In this document: one piece after another, positions 37,351-48,169 of the stretch
Layout: every line of letters starts with the position of its first letter
How positions within the stretch are numbered: position 1 is the stretch's first letter
Assembly (NCBI GenBank): GCA_039621445.1
Contig: CP154956.1
Location: forward strand, 71,670,914 to 71,734,913
From: Euglena gracilis
Lineage: Eukaryota > Euglenida > Euglenophyceae > Euglenales
Direction of reading: 5' to 3'
DNA length: 64,000 bases
The notes under the pieces: model-generated
Databases searched by the model: none
What the model saw: only the letters and a program-made list of their open reading frames with translations
What the model was told of the DNA's origin: nothing
Position numbers and translations under genes: made by a program

Positions 37351-38169
37351 TACATTATTTCCAGAAGTGTCCCACTGACGAAATGTGCCCCTGGAGCTGG
37401 AGGCCCTCTATCACCCCCCATTCGCCGTTTTGGCTGCCGACACGCCTGGCCCGTGTTCCGGCGCGCCTTTGCGGCCCAAAACGGCCAATTTGGGGAGCTT
37501 TTTTGGCCGGTTTTTTTGGCCAAAAAAAAATCGGGGTTTCCAAAACATCTCCACAATGAAGCAAAGTCAAAGGAAAACTCCGGAGAGCAAAAATGAAGCC
37601 CTTGGAATGACCTATCCAACCATGGTTTACTTTTCCCCCAACTATTCGTGTACCCCGAGTTACGGCCATTTTTCAGCCAATTTTGGCCTGTTTCAGGGGC
37701 CATTTTGGGCCGTTTTTGGGGTCAAAAAATCGACGTTTTCAAAATATCTCGCAAATGAAGCAAAATGAAAGGAAATGTCCGGGAACCTAATTTGAAACCT
37801 TTAAAATGCCCCATCTAACGGTATTTTGATTTCCCCGCAACTCCCCGCCTAGCCCGAAATATGGCCGATTTACAGCCCAAAACAACGCGGCAGGCTGGCG
37901 ACTTAGCTGTTTTCGGCCCTGTTTTGGGTCAGAAAATCAGTTTTTCCAAAATTTCTCAAAAATGGTGGGGAATCTAAAGGAAATGTCCGGAGACCCAAAT
38001 TGAAGCCCTGAAAATGCCCTATCTAACGGTATTTCAATTTCCCGGCAACTCCCCGCCTAGGTCGAGTTACAGCCATTTTTTGGCCAATTTTGGCCATTTT
38101 TCACAGTTTTGGTCTGTTTTGACTTCACCTTTTTCGGCCATTTTAGGGGCAAAAATCGAAAAAAAATCG

Positions 38170-38580
38170 GGAAAAAAAAATTGCCCAAACGATGTTTTTT
38201 GGCCTCCAGGAACCGGAAGACCTGTTTTGGGGTTGAAAATGAGCGCTTTTCGACCTGCCAGCGCCCCGTTTTGGGCTTCCAACCTGTTGACTTTGGGTCA
38301 AAAAAAAGGGGGCAAAAAAGTCGAGAAAATCGCTAAAAAAATTTTTGCCCGGAACTATGTTTTTTGGCCTTCCGGACCCAGAAAACCTGTTTTTGAGTTG
38401 AAAATGAGCTTTTTTCAACCCGCCAGCGTCCTGTTTTGGGCTTCCAACCCGTTGACTTTGGGTCAAAAATGGGTCAAAAAGTCGAAAAAAAATCGAAAAA
38501 AATTTGCCCGGAGCGATGTTTTTTGGCCTCCCGGAAAACTTGATTTTGAGCCGAAAACGAGTATTTTCGACCCCCCGGCG
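38170..38580 (+). repeat. Diverged 163-bp-type units, about 2.5 copies
   Basis: Each copy carries the landmarks of the giant array (CGATGTTTTTTGGCCT, GACCTGCCAGCGCCCCG, GTTGACTTTGGGTCA, GTCGAAAAAAAATCG) but with many substitutions. It shows the low-copy state of the satellite unit inside its parent element. Confidence 0.85.
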
Positions 38581-38725
38581 CATCATCATAAATAATCTGA
38601 TACTTGCATTGCTAGGCTTTTTTGGCCGTCCACTGCGTGCACTAAGTCCCATTAAGAACTCAGCACTATTCAAAACCTGGTATGGGGTATTGGGGGGGGG
38701 GGTATGGGGGCCCCACTTTGTGCCA

Positions 38726-40400
38726 TCACTCAACCCAATTTAAGCAACATGCTGTTGATACTTGGGTTCAGAAAATCAGAACTTGGTGCTGCTTATGTCT
38801 AGAACGTAGCTTCTTTTGAGTTTTCCAATGCCATCCTAAAGAAAAGTCCTGCACAGCGTCCAGTGAGGAGTTTCACGTTTGCGCCAGGTAAAAATCAGCA
38901 AAAGGACTGCCTATTTTGGGGTTTGCTGACATCGAGGGTTTGGTCTGCCCCCCCCCCCTTTGCCAAGGAGGGAGGCAAGGACAAAGCCTGGACACCCACC
39001 AAAGTAAGTCCAGTCTGACCCACCCCAGACGAACTTGTACAAGCCCGTGCTCCCCACCCACGATGCTTGTCCCACCCATTTGAAACTGATTCACAGGGGC
39101 GTTGAATAAATAAATGAAATAATTGAATTTCCCAAAGCTTCCACCAAGTGTTCATCATGCACAGCCGGCAAGGAGGAGGGGTGGGGGATGATGCCCATGA
39201 TGAGGAAGAGATGGTAAGGGTGTTGATGCCAGGCGCTGCCAGAAGGCAAGCGCAAAGCTCAGACACGCGTTGCAGCCGAGCATCACGACAATGTACATGG
39301 AGCGCCTCAGCGGCGATTTGGGCTGAAGTATGGGAAGGAGTGGAAGTATGGAAGGAGAGGAGTGGGCTGATCAAAGCCATGCAAATCTTCAACATTTATT
39401 GGGGAAAGTGGCCCTCAAATTTTCAAAAAAGCTCTTCACCCTGGGGATCACTATTGGAAAGCCGCATCCATGGCATTCTTGCAAAAACCCAAAAAAATCG
39501 AAGGTGAAAGAAACTTCTTTATAGACGCCTTCTGGGGACACACGAAGTCTGGTGGGGGTTATAAAAGAGAAAGCACTCACACGTGTAAATGCTGCCAGGT
39601 TTGCTTGCACAACTTGCAATCCATCAGAATGTCCTGCATTTTGGTGTCACAAGAATTGAAAACAAGTTGCTACTCACAATTTAGGCTGTCACCAATCGCC
39701 AGTGCCCTGGGTGTTTCCAATTGCGACGTGGCTCAGTAAGGTTGCGGCAACAATCCAAAAAAAAAATGAAACCGTGACTCACACTGTTGTGAGCCACAGG
39801 GGCAACCTTCCCCTTCTCACTCCAAAGATCATTTATCACTGAAGGTGAATGGAGAAGGAAGGCAGTTGGGTTGCATACAACGCACAGTTTGCGGCAAGGG
39901 CCAGGTCTCCAGACGGTTCAGAGTTGCGCAACGGTTTGCTGGCCGAAGGTTGGCCACCCAAAAAGACTGGAAGTGGGCGCTGGACGCAATGGACCTCACT
40001 TCCAGGCAGCCAAACGATCACCAAGGCGTCCCTCCCCCGCACCACCAGAACTTAAAATCTGCTTTGGCTTCCAGCTCCTGTCAGGTGCGTGTCCCGCACG
40101 GAGCACTCTGCATCCTCATCCCCCTTCAGCCACACCATCACAAGATTTTTGCCTGGCGACATCACTCCAGAGGAAGCACCAGGATCGCCGACGTCCACCA
40201 GTGCCAAGTGCCAAAACCCGCAAATGTGCAGTCCTCCATTGGTCAACGTTTAAACAGGAACTCTGAAACCCTCCGGCTGTTGTACAAGTCGGAGGAGGCA
40301 GGTTTTCGAAAGAGGTTTTTCATCCTCTCCTTTGGATCCTGGCAAGGGTGTCCAGTGCACAATTTTTTGAAATCAATAAAGCAGGCTTTTGCTTAAGGAC
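38726..40400 (-). other. Possible minus-strand exons of an unknown membrane protein
   Basis: Two weak candidates. At 39322 down to about 39240, after the acceptor ACTTCAG, SPKSPLRRSMYIVVMLG and CLSFALAFWQRL read like a membrane helix with a basic lead-in; no clear GT donor follows. At about 40230-40060, VMSPGKNLVMVWLKGDEDAE reads coding-like, and near 40020-39960 a similar phrase, DALVIVWLPGSEV, occurs, suggesting a duplicated segment. Splice borders do not resolve. They could belong together or be chance. The rest of the stretch holds nothing recognised. Confidence 0.25.
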
Positions 40401-40408
40401 TACAGGGG

Positions 40409-40812
40409 CAGGGTTCGATATAAGGACAGGTGGGGGGGGGGGGTGGTCCGCCCCCCCCCCGGCGGCCCGGGAGGGGGGGGGGGGGGGGGGGACACCCCCC
40501 CACCTAAACAGGTGCGCGGTCAGGGTGGCCGAAAATTTTTGACCCCCCAAAACGACCAAAAGTGCCATTTTGGGCACTTTTTGGGCAAAAATGTGCCAAA
40601 AATGCAAAAAAAATTCGGCGCAAAGCGCCGGAGGAAAAAATTGACCCTTTTGGGGGGGGGGGTCAATTTTTGCCCCCGAGGGTCGGTCCGGACCCCCCTT
40701 GTAGGTGGAGGGGGGGTGGCCCGGCCCCCCCCCCTGCGCGCCAGGAGGGGGGGGGGGTGGGGGGGACACCCCCCCACCTAAACCATGTACGCCCTCCTTA
40801 TATCGAACCCTG
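40409..40812. mobile_element. hAT-like MITE copy 3 (404 bp)
   Basis: The ends are CAGGGTTCGATATAAGGAC and CTCCTTATATCGAACCCTG. It is flanked by a perfect 8-bp duplication TACAGGGG (40401-40408 and 40813-40820). The interior is closely similar to copy 2, with long G-runs and C-runs and the GGCGCAAAGCGCCGG hairpin. No coding capacity. Confidence 0.92.
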
Positions 40813-40820
40813 TACAGGGG

Positions 40821-42864
40821 TCCACAGCCAGGTAATTTGCTAGCCACTAGCAAAGGCCACTGGTTGGGTAGGACGGACAACAGGGGTTTTCTGAAGGACC
40901 GCAGGGGGGGGGGTCCGCGGTGGGGTCGTCTGGAAAAAAAAGTGCAAAAAGGTGCTGGGTGCCCCCCCTTGGGGTTGGGGGTCCAGCTGGCAGGAAGCTG
41001 GACCCGCAGGCACCCAAAACATGCCCCAAAAAACCCCAAATCCGGCTGGGTTGCCATTTTTTTTGCCAAAATTTGGAGGGGAAGACCCCAAAAAAAACCA
41101 CCCAAAAAATGCCAGTTTGGGACATTTTGAGGGGGTTTTTGGGGTTGGGGTTTTCTCAAGCCGGAGGCGACCCCCCCCGAGGGGGGGTCAAGCCAGCCAG
41201 CACCTTTTTTTCCAGCCAGCGCCTCCCAGCCGGGTTGCAGACCCTCCTCCCCTGGGTCCGCTGAAACAAGTTTGGTCCAGGGCTGGACCAAAAAAAAAAG
41301 TGCAGCATGAAGCGCCGAAAATTTTGAAAGACGTATCAACTTTTCCAGTCCGAGTCTTTCCTCTTCCTCATTCACCACCATCAATATTTTGATGCCAAGA
41401 ACCATGAGGGTCGCTGGGACGCTGTGTGCTGCGGTTTTGTCAGCAGCTGACCATGCAACCAAAAAAACCCATTTTGTTGCCAAAAACCATTGCGCACACG
41501 TCTGCCTTGTATCACTGGCCTCTGGCAGGTTGGGTGGAAGCAGGAGAGCAGGGAGGACCGGGGGGGGGGGGGCTCTGGGCAGCCTGGTAGATAGTGCCGA
41601 CAGCTGGGATCGAGCAGGCGGAGCAGCCCAAGAGATTTCACAGAGTTTTCTGCCAGAGGAGAGCCCAGCTGGGGGGGAATCCTTTGTGGCATGACACCTT
41701 GAACACCCAAGAAAGTCGGGGAACAAGGAATTCGGAGGAAATCACCAGACTGGAGGAATACAAATACAATAATAAAAAAGGTGAAAAAAATTCACCTCTT
41801 GTCCAACGTCCACTGGCAATCAAAGAGCATCAGCACTGGATGTCCTCAGAGAACAAAAAGGCTGATTCCATGTCAAAAATACCATCAACTGTGTCTGTGT
41901 TTTTGGAGGTACGGCGAGAAGCGTCTAAAGAATGTGGTTGGTGATTTAGGTGGTTTGAAAGACAATGAGCTGTCCCTTGGCTCGACTGTTCGAAGGCAAA
42001 TGCCATCGCGATCCTCACACGATCACTCACAGATGTTGCTGCACAAATGTGCAGCAATAACAGATCCTGGATGCAGAGAAAAATTGTGCAAAAATTGCGG
42101 GCGGCGCAAAGGAAGCGCCTTCACAGGACTACCGGGGATGACACACACTGGGAACGCAGGCAGCATCTGATGCGTCGGCTGTGTTGGGCTGGCCGCCAGG
42201 AAGCCTTTGTCTGTTTCATCCCCAATTGCATCCATTCCTTCCGTGGAACACCTCAAATCCTCTACTGGGAGGAGGGAGGGCTGCTATTGTTGGCCACCCT
42301 GTTTTTCACGTGGAGCCAAAAGACACCCTGGCTGCATTTCCATGAGCCTACGAGTGTGACGGGGGCCAGCCAGTCTTCCCAAAGGTGGCCTGGACATGGG
42401 CAGCCTGTGGGGAGGAAGGGGAGAGAGGCCGGCGCGTAGGAGTGGGGGGGGGAGATGGTCCTCATCGACTCAGCTCCCAGCTCCTCAGCTCGATGACGGA
42501 GCCTTGTGGGCTCTGCGTCATTCCTGACATACGAGAAACAAGCCAAAATGCTCGATTACCAAAGGGGGGTTCGGGTATATAGCAGGGTTTGACTATTGCC
42601 CCAACCCCAGGGGATAGCCCTCGGATTTGGAGATGAATTTAGGGTTTAAGCCGACATCAGGCCACAATTTAGCTGAAAATCAGTCCTCGTTGCAGGCTTG
42701 AATTTTGATTGACTGATTTTTCTTATGCCCAAGCCCTAACGTAATAATGAGAATAATCCTGAATCTGCCACTACCAGAGGAAACTGGTGAAACAGACCAG
42801 TTGGATCGAGAAATGCCCCCAGTTTTTCCCAAGAATCCTCGGGGGCCCACTGATTACAACCTAC
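40821..42864. other. No gene recognised
   Basis: 40890-41290 is rich in G-runs and C-runs with a decayed GAAGCGCCGAAAATTTT motif near 41310. The GC-rich stretch 41500-42500 has open frames on both strands without family features or convincing splice borders. Confidence 0.4.
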
Positions 42865-42865
42865 C

Positions 42866-42901
<36 letters not shown>

Positions 42902-42950
42902 GAGAGAGATATATATAGATATATATATATATATATAGATATATATATAT

Positions 42951-43040
<90 letters not shown>
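42865..43040. repeat. AT dinucleotide microsatellite
   Basis: About 175 bp of AT repeats with a few ATAG/AGAG interruptions. The same repeat resumes at 43335-43356 on the other side of a palindromic element, so the two are one array split by an insertion. Confidence 0.95.
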
Positions 43041-43044
<4 letters not shown>

Positions 43045-43334
43045 GGTGTAAACTTTAATACCCCCCCGGGGGGGGGTATTAAAGTTGACCCCACGATGGC
43101 CACCCCCCTTAATGAAAGGTATAGGGTTAGGTGCGCACATGCTAATTTGCGCTAATTGGCTATGTTGCGCTAATTGGCCATGTTGCGCAACATAGCCGAT
43201 TAGCGCAACGTTGCCGATGAGCGCAAATCAGCATGTGCGCACCTAACCCTATACCTTTCATTAAGGGGGGTGGCCATCGCGGGGTCAACTTTAATACCCC
43301 CCCCCGGGGGGGGGTATTAAAGTTTACACCTGCC
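43041..43334. mobile_element. Palindromic element in an AT microsatellite (294 bp)
   Basis: The element is near-perfectly self-complementary: GGCAGGTGTAAACTTTAATA at the left, and the inverse at the right ending TACACCTGCC, centred near TGTTGCGCAACA (about 43182-43193). Subterminal C-run/G-run pairs form small inner hairpins, and AACCCTATACCTTTCATTAA is in each arm. AT repeats on both sides suggest insertion at a TA. No coding capacity. Confidence 0.88.
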
Positions 43335-43526
43335 ATATATATATATATATATATATACAAAATAAAAAAGATACAAATGTGGACATGATGACGGAATGGA
43401 CATGGATGAGAATATGGAGAGAATTGCGGATAATTATGAGGATATGGATGTTTAATCTCAATTTCAACCAAATTCAAAGCCCAATATGTCAACATGTGTA
43501 GCCATAGACATGCTTTGTTGGGTCAC

Positions 43527-43744
43527 CCAAAAGGCCTCGGGCGCAATGATGTGCAGGTCCTTGAGGATGTCCATGAAGATGGGGTCAAGGCCCGCGGCGG
43601 GGAGGGCCAGGCCCGACTTGACAGCGGAGGAGGCGCTGTTGGGCGAGGTCGGGGCCTCGAGGGAGGAGTTGGACGAGTCGTCAGAGAGCGCTTCGGAGCT
43701 CACAGAGCCGAAGGAGCCGGGGGAAGGCTGGCACATGCGACGCG
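43527..43744 (-). CDS. TTP-like gene, Ser-rich downstream exon
   Basis: The exon begins after GACAAG and ends at donor GTGACC: 2 bases plus 72 codons. RRMCQPSPGSFGSV is followed by a Ser/Asp-rich stretch (SSEALSDDSSNSS), a Pro/Ala/Ser linker and DPIFMDILKDLHIIAPEAFW, which could be a short helical motif. GC3 is high. Low-complexity Ser-rich tails are usual in TTP-family proteins. Its phase fits a C2 donor at 44803 in the zinc-finger exon. It could instead belong to a separate gene; a start at 43727 is an alternative. Confidence 0.55.
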
Positions 43745-44600
43745 CTTGTCCGACAAAGGAGGGGCCAAGAATGCTAAAGAGCCAAAACTTGGGAAGCAGA
43801 CCGTTTTTGATGGTTGTTTCACAAGCTACAATATGGCATGTGTCCGGGACCACAACGGTGCACAGCGCGGAAATTCCATCGGCTTGGAATAAGCAGAAAT
43901 AACAGGGTACCTCCTGAAGCACGAATGCGCCGTAAAGACTTTTGCACCGGACTGCTTTGGGGGGGGGGGGGTAACTGAAACTGGAAAGGGGGGAGGAAAT
44001 CAGCCAAAAGGAGGGGGAAAGGAACGTTGGAATGAAAGGTCGGATCCAGGTGATGATTGTGGTTGATTTGTAAAGTGCAACGAGGCCACGGATGACCGAA
44101 ATACCCCCACCCCACCCCACCTGCAGCTGTCTCTCCACCCACATTCGTTCAATTTGCACACTGCCCAGCCAACTAGTTAGGGGGGGCGGGATTACTTCCA
44201 TCTCAACCATCCCCTCTTTTATCTCAATGTACCCTAAATTCCACCCCTCTCTGGCCACAAAAAAAGCAAAATGCTTCTCTCTCTTGAGACGTCGAGGGAC
44301 AGAAAGGTGAACAGATAGATATGGGTGGGTGTACAAACATTGCCGACTTGCATGTGGGGGCCTTGGCAAACCCAGGCCGGTTGAATGGGGAAAGCAGCGA
44401 CTCAGCAAAGGCCTCAAACTCGCTGCCAGCCCCACGCCCCGGCTTGTGAACAACGTGCTGCTGTGCAACTTAAATGTGCCACCAAAAAAAAGGGCAAAAC
44501 GCCTTCTCTGAGACGTCAAGGGGCAGAATGCGTTGGGGTATCAGAGACACAAAAATAAAATCCCAAAAGTGATAAGTGATAAGTGATACAGCCCGCGGGA
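43745..44600. other. Intron of the TTP-like gene
   Basis: Contains a G-run near 43964 and two related segments at about 44260-44300 and 44478-44522 (AAAAAAAGCAAAA..GCTTCTCTCT versus AAAAAAAGGGCAAAACGCCTTCTCTGAGACGTC). No further exon is visible. Confidence 0.4.
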
Positions 44601-44803
44601 TTACTGCCCGGGGGTGTCAGTGACGAATGGGTTTCCAAATCCACAAGACAGAACGCAGCCGGCATCCCGATCATTGCAGTTGAAGCCTTGCTCCGGCGGC
44701 GTCAGCCCGACGCCGTGGCATAGACGCAGGGGAGGTGCACCGCTGCGCGAGGGCCATCCCCCATCGGGCATCCCCTGCTCACAGCGTTGAGGTTCACTGA
44801 CAC

Positions 44804-44918
44804 CGCAGGGACGTTGCGGTGGGGGGGGGATGGCCCCGTTGGGGCTGGCGCAGAAATGGGCCTTGAGGCAGCGGGCCCCGAACTTGCAGCTGCCTGTCAG
44901 CGCCCACACCTCGCAGAC
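44804..44918 (-). CDS. TTP-like tandem CCCH gene, second zinc finger
   Basis: After acceptor TTGGCTCAG the exon begins V-CEVWALTGSCKFGARCLKAHF, an exact C-x8-C-x5-C-x3-H finger with the usual aromatic and Gly positions. Joined in phase 0 to the exon at 45629-45561, the spacing from the first finger's His to this finger's first Cys is 18 residues, the TTP/TIS11 value. Such proteins bind AU-rich elements in mRNA 3' ends and promote decay. The donor GTGTCA at 44803 is chosen because it fits the next exon; the frame also stays open to a stop at 44601, so this could instead be the last exon. Confidence 0.75.
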
Positions 44919-45560
44919 CTGAGCCAAGGCACACATGGCGCTGCCAGCACTTCCTAACACGGCGCCCGGTGAGGTGACCACCAACGGGAGATCTCTTTAC
45001 GGCTCGGTTACACCAAAAGTGCGGAGAATGCTGCCGAATCCGGAACTCATCAGCCAATCCTAATCTAGTAATAAGCTGTGCAAGCTGGTTACTGAGCGGG
45101 GACTCCACGGAGGGGAAGGGATGGGTGGGCGGAGGGCAATCTGCCCAGATGTTTTTCCAGTGGCGCCTGGCAACCAAACCACCGCCCGCCGAGCGAGGCA
45201 ATGCAAGGAGCTCGAGAAGCTGCCCATCACCACCCGGATTGAATGATATTTCATATTTGCTGCAAAGAGCATGCAAGTTTGGCATTGGGGCAGAAGGTGG
45301 TTTCTCGCAGCCGCCTGACGCTAAGGGGGGATCACGATCGAGTCACTCCAACGTGTGACGATGTAACCCCACAAGGTTTCCACCACCAAAAAAAAAAAAT
45401 CGCCCACGGGCGAGATCAATGGCCCCACAGCCAACCTAGTCGGAAGGGCCCACCCTTGGGGAGGCACAGGGCAATGCGTAGAACTCCGAGATCTTTGACC
45501 GTGCGCCTCAATTTCGCATTTCGCGCCCTTGCATGCATGGGTAAGGTGGGGAGAGCACAC

Positions 45561-45629
45561 CGCTGGGCCGCCATCGGGCCCGAACTGCCGCTGCAGCGCC
45601 GACAGGTCCGGGTGGAGGAATCGGCACTG
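45561..45629 (-). CDS. TTP-like tandem CCCH gene, end of first finger and linker
   Basis: The exon has 23 codons in phase 0, with acceptor CTCCCCAG and donor GTGTGC. It starts QCRFLHPDL: the final C-x3-H of a first CCCH finger, followed by the linker SALQRQFGPDGGPA. The start of the first finger must lie on an upstream exon that was not located. The frame continues past the donor with further Cys and His residues, but splicing at the donor gives the canonical 18-residue linker. Confidence 0.7.
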
Positions 45630-46017
45630 CTGGGGAGGCCCGGCCGTTACGCTTTTGTTTCCGCAGTCAACTCTGATTGCGGACGCTTGTGTGCCAGTAC
45701 CAAAGGTTTGTGTCGTTTGAGAGAAATCCAGACCGAGACAATACAGGCATGGCAGGCGGATGACGGCAACATGGAAAAGTGGAATCGCAAAAGCGGAAAT
45801 TTGAAAGCTGATCTGGTTCAGGGATCCCTTTCATCCTAAAAGCTGATTCTGAGAACCCAATCGATATTCCTTTCATACAAACAACCTCACACACAAATAT
45901 GATCTGGGTAATGCAAAAAAAATTGGGCTCAACTTCAAAAAAAATGGGCTCAACTTCCGGCCAGCAGCGCCAGACCTGCAAAGCACGACAGCCGCAACGA
46001 AAGTTGCCCGAGGCCGG
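45630..46017. other. Presumed TTP-like gene intron or 5' side
   Basis: No exon containing the first half of the first zinc finger was recognised here. A short AAAAAAAATTGGGCTCAACTTC-type duplication lies at about 45916-45958. Confidence 0.4.
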
Positions 46018-46811
46018 CCTCCGGTTGGTTGGTTGGTTTAGTTGGTTGGTTAGTGGGTAGGTGGGTAGGTTAGGTGGGTAGGTAGGTAGGTAGGTAGGTA
46101 GGTAGCGCTCAGGCCGGCGGGGGGTGCGGGCTGCCTCGCGGCAGGTGCTCCGGCCATCAGTGCCTCTTGAAAGGGTCGCTGCGGGGAGAGGGGTGTGGAG
46201 GGGGGGGTGGGTGGGTGGGTGGGAGGTGGTAGGGGGTAGGTGGTAGGTGGTAGGGTAGGTAGGTAGGTAGGTAGGATGGGCGCCAGGTTGGAAGGTGCAT
46301 TGTTTGTTTGTTTGTTTGCTTATTTATGTATTCATTTCTTTGTTTGTTATGCATTTACTTATAAATTTATTAATTTATTCACTTGCTTATTTAGCTAATT
46401 GGTTGGTTGGTAAGTTGGTTGGTTAGGTGGGTAGGTGGGCAGGTAGGTAGGTAGGTAGGTAGGTAGGTAGGTAGGTAGGTGGGTGGGTGGGTGGGTGGGT
46501 GGGTAGGTGGGTAGGTGGGTAGGTAGGTAGGTGGGTAGGTAGGTAGGTAGGTAGGTAGGTGGGTGGGTGAGAGGGTGGGTGGGTGGGTAGGTAGGTAGGT
46601 AGGTAGGAAGGTAGGTAGGTAGGTAGGTAGGAAGGGATGGAGGTAGGTAGGAAGGAAGGGAGGGAGGTAGGTAGTTAGTTAGTTAGTTGGTACGTTAGTT
46701 AGTTTGTTAGTTAATTAGTCAGTCAGTCAGTCAGTCAGTCAGTCAGTCAGTCAGTCAGTCAGTCAGTCAGTCAGTCAGTCAGTCAGTCAGTCAGTCAGTC
46801 GTCAGTCAGTC

Positions 46812-46850
<39 letters not shown>

Positions 46851-47140
46851 AGTCAGTCAGTCAGTCAGTCAGTCAGTCAGTCAGTCAGTCAGTCAGTCAG
46901 TCAGTCAGTCAGTCAGTCAGTTAATTTGTCAATTAGATAGTTATTATTATAATAATTAATTTGTCATTATGTTAGCTAGCTACCACATACTCATTTATTT
47001 ACTATATAATTATTCATTCGTTCGTCTGTTCATTCATTTATCCATTGACTCATCCATTAACTCGTTTGTTTATGCATTATGTATTTTTGCTTACCATTCA
47101 TTTTTTCATTCATTCATTCATTACTCAGCTTGCATTTGTT
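46018..47140 (+). repeat. Drifting 4-bp repeat tract, 1.1 kb
   Basis: Nearly the whole stretch keeps a 4-bp period while the unit changes: GGTT, GGTA/TAGG, GGTG, GTTT, TTTA, GGAA, TTAG, a long AGTC run (46718-46922) and finally ATTC. Only short transitions are not periodic. No coding content. Confidence 0.9.
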
Positions 47141-48024
47141 ACTTATTTCATTGCTTGGGGGTTTGGTGTGCATCGCCAATGTTGGTGCTGGAAAGGGAGG
47201 CAGGAAATGTGCCAGAAGGTGGGGGAGGAGTATGGAATGATTGGTTGGTTTGCAAGACTCAAGGGACCATTGATAAGAACACCGACACAATTTTTACACC
47301 AGCACACGGCCCACCTATCCGTCCACCTACCAAACTCACCTATCAACCATCTCGCCTCATTGACATGGGAAAAAGGGAGTGTTTGGAGAAATGTTGTGAC
47401 CTTCCCCACATACTTTGAGTTGACATCCGACATTCAGGTTTGCAGCTTGCCAAGAGCTGGGGGGGACTGCACAGGCAGAGTGACTGTGCTAAGACATGAT
47501 CGCCGCTTTTGCGTCAGAGAAGGCGTGTGCCAGAGTCCCTGGTGAGCCAAGGTTCTGCAAATAAGAGAGGGCCTCACCGCAGCGGGATCTGCCCATAAGA
47601 GTGGAAGGGGACCCTGCGGGGTCGGCTGCTAGTGGGTACACACACGCAGATCCGCTTCACCGTTGGGGACTGGCTGTCACAAGTCGGCATCAACAGTTTG
47701 TCGTGGAGGTAGTTGATATTACAGAGACCTGAGACAGGGGATGAGGTGTGCCCTCAGATCAGTCAATTGATGACGCAAAGCTGTTCATCGGATTTGTGAG
47801 TGGCGTACCATTTGCTTCAGTGGCTCAATGACTTCAGCAGGAATAAAGAGATAACAACAACAGATGAAAATCAAAAACTCCCAAAAACGCCCCTGGCAAA
47901 ATATGGGTTTAACAATTGTAGAAGAGGTCTGGAGCAGAGCATCTGGAAATGACAAGACAACGGGATAAAACCACTCATTTACTCCCCAACCGTCCCCCCC
48001 CCCCATTTCCAGCTGCTGTGCGAC
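47141..48024. other. No gene recognised
   Basis: Ordinary sequence between the 4-bp repeat tract and the last exon of the Cys-rich region. A plus-strand stretch before GTGAGCC at about 47543 has Cys residues but no support as an exon. Confidence 0.4.
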
Positions 48025-48169
48025 CTGATTTCGGATCGAACCATGGCGTTAGCGAGTCGGAGGCGTCGATCTCGCACCGCGTGCAGTCCTTTTTGAGGGC
48101 CCGGCTGATGAACGCACACGAGTTGATCGGGGTGAGTGTGTGGCCCTCCGCGCTGCACTCCAGTGACTT
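48025..48169 (-). CDS. Cys-rich exon C, GT18/MGAT5-tail-like
   Basis: Acceptor TGTTGTGCAG, donor GTCGCA, phase 0 to 1. KSLECSAEGHTLTPINSC, then ALKKDCTRCEID and LTPWFDPKSG. It joins exon B in phase 0, giving a run of paired cysteines (C-x3-C, C, C...INSC, C-xx-C) reminiscent of the C-terminal Cys-rich region of GT18 alpha-1,6-N-acetylglucosaminyltransferases. The plus strand is also open here, with its own AG and GTGAGTG borders, so strand is likely but not certain. Confidence 0.5.

Larger units (their letters stand above)
36074..38725 (+). mobile_element. Composite element copy 2, 2.65 kb
   Basis: The terminal inverted repeats are TGGCACAAAGTGGGCCCCCA on the left and its inverse on the right. 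Inside, in order: module A (36123-36312), several module B blocks, a nested TA-flanked MITE (36981-37350), then about 2.5 diverged 163-bp-type units (38170-38580) and the CAGCACTATTCAAAACCTGG tail (38662-38681). It has the same order and strand as the giant-array element at 5550-22795. Confidence 0.75.

Noticed and set aside
40320-41726. 468-codon minus-strand open frame
   Set aside because: It runs through the hAT-like MITE's G-runs and C-runs and surrounding repeat-like DNA; proline/glycine-rich low-complexity content and no conserved domain.
43464-44519. 351-codon minus-strand open frame as one intact gene
   Set aside because: Only the last part (43744-43527) reads as coding; the upstream portion is low-quality and contains a plausible intron acceptor.
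44794-45285. 163-codon minus-strand open frame overlapping the CCCH finger
   Set aside because: It is a shadow in a different frame; the finger residues are in the frame called.
45243-45839. 198-codon plus-strand open frame
   Set aside because: It overlaps the minus-strand zinc-finger exon antisense, has no family match, and its apparent donor GTAAGG is outweighed by the exact CCCH spacing on the other strand.
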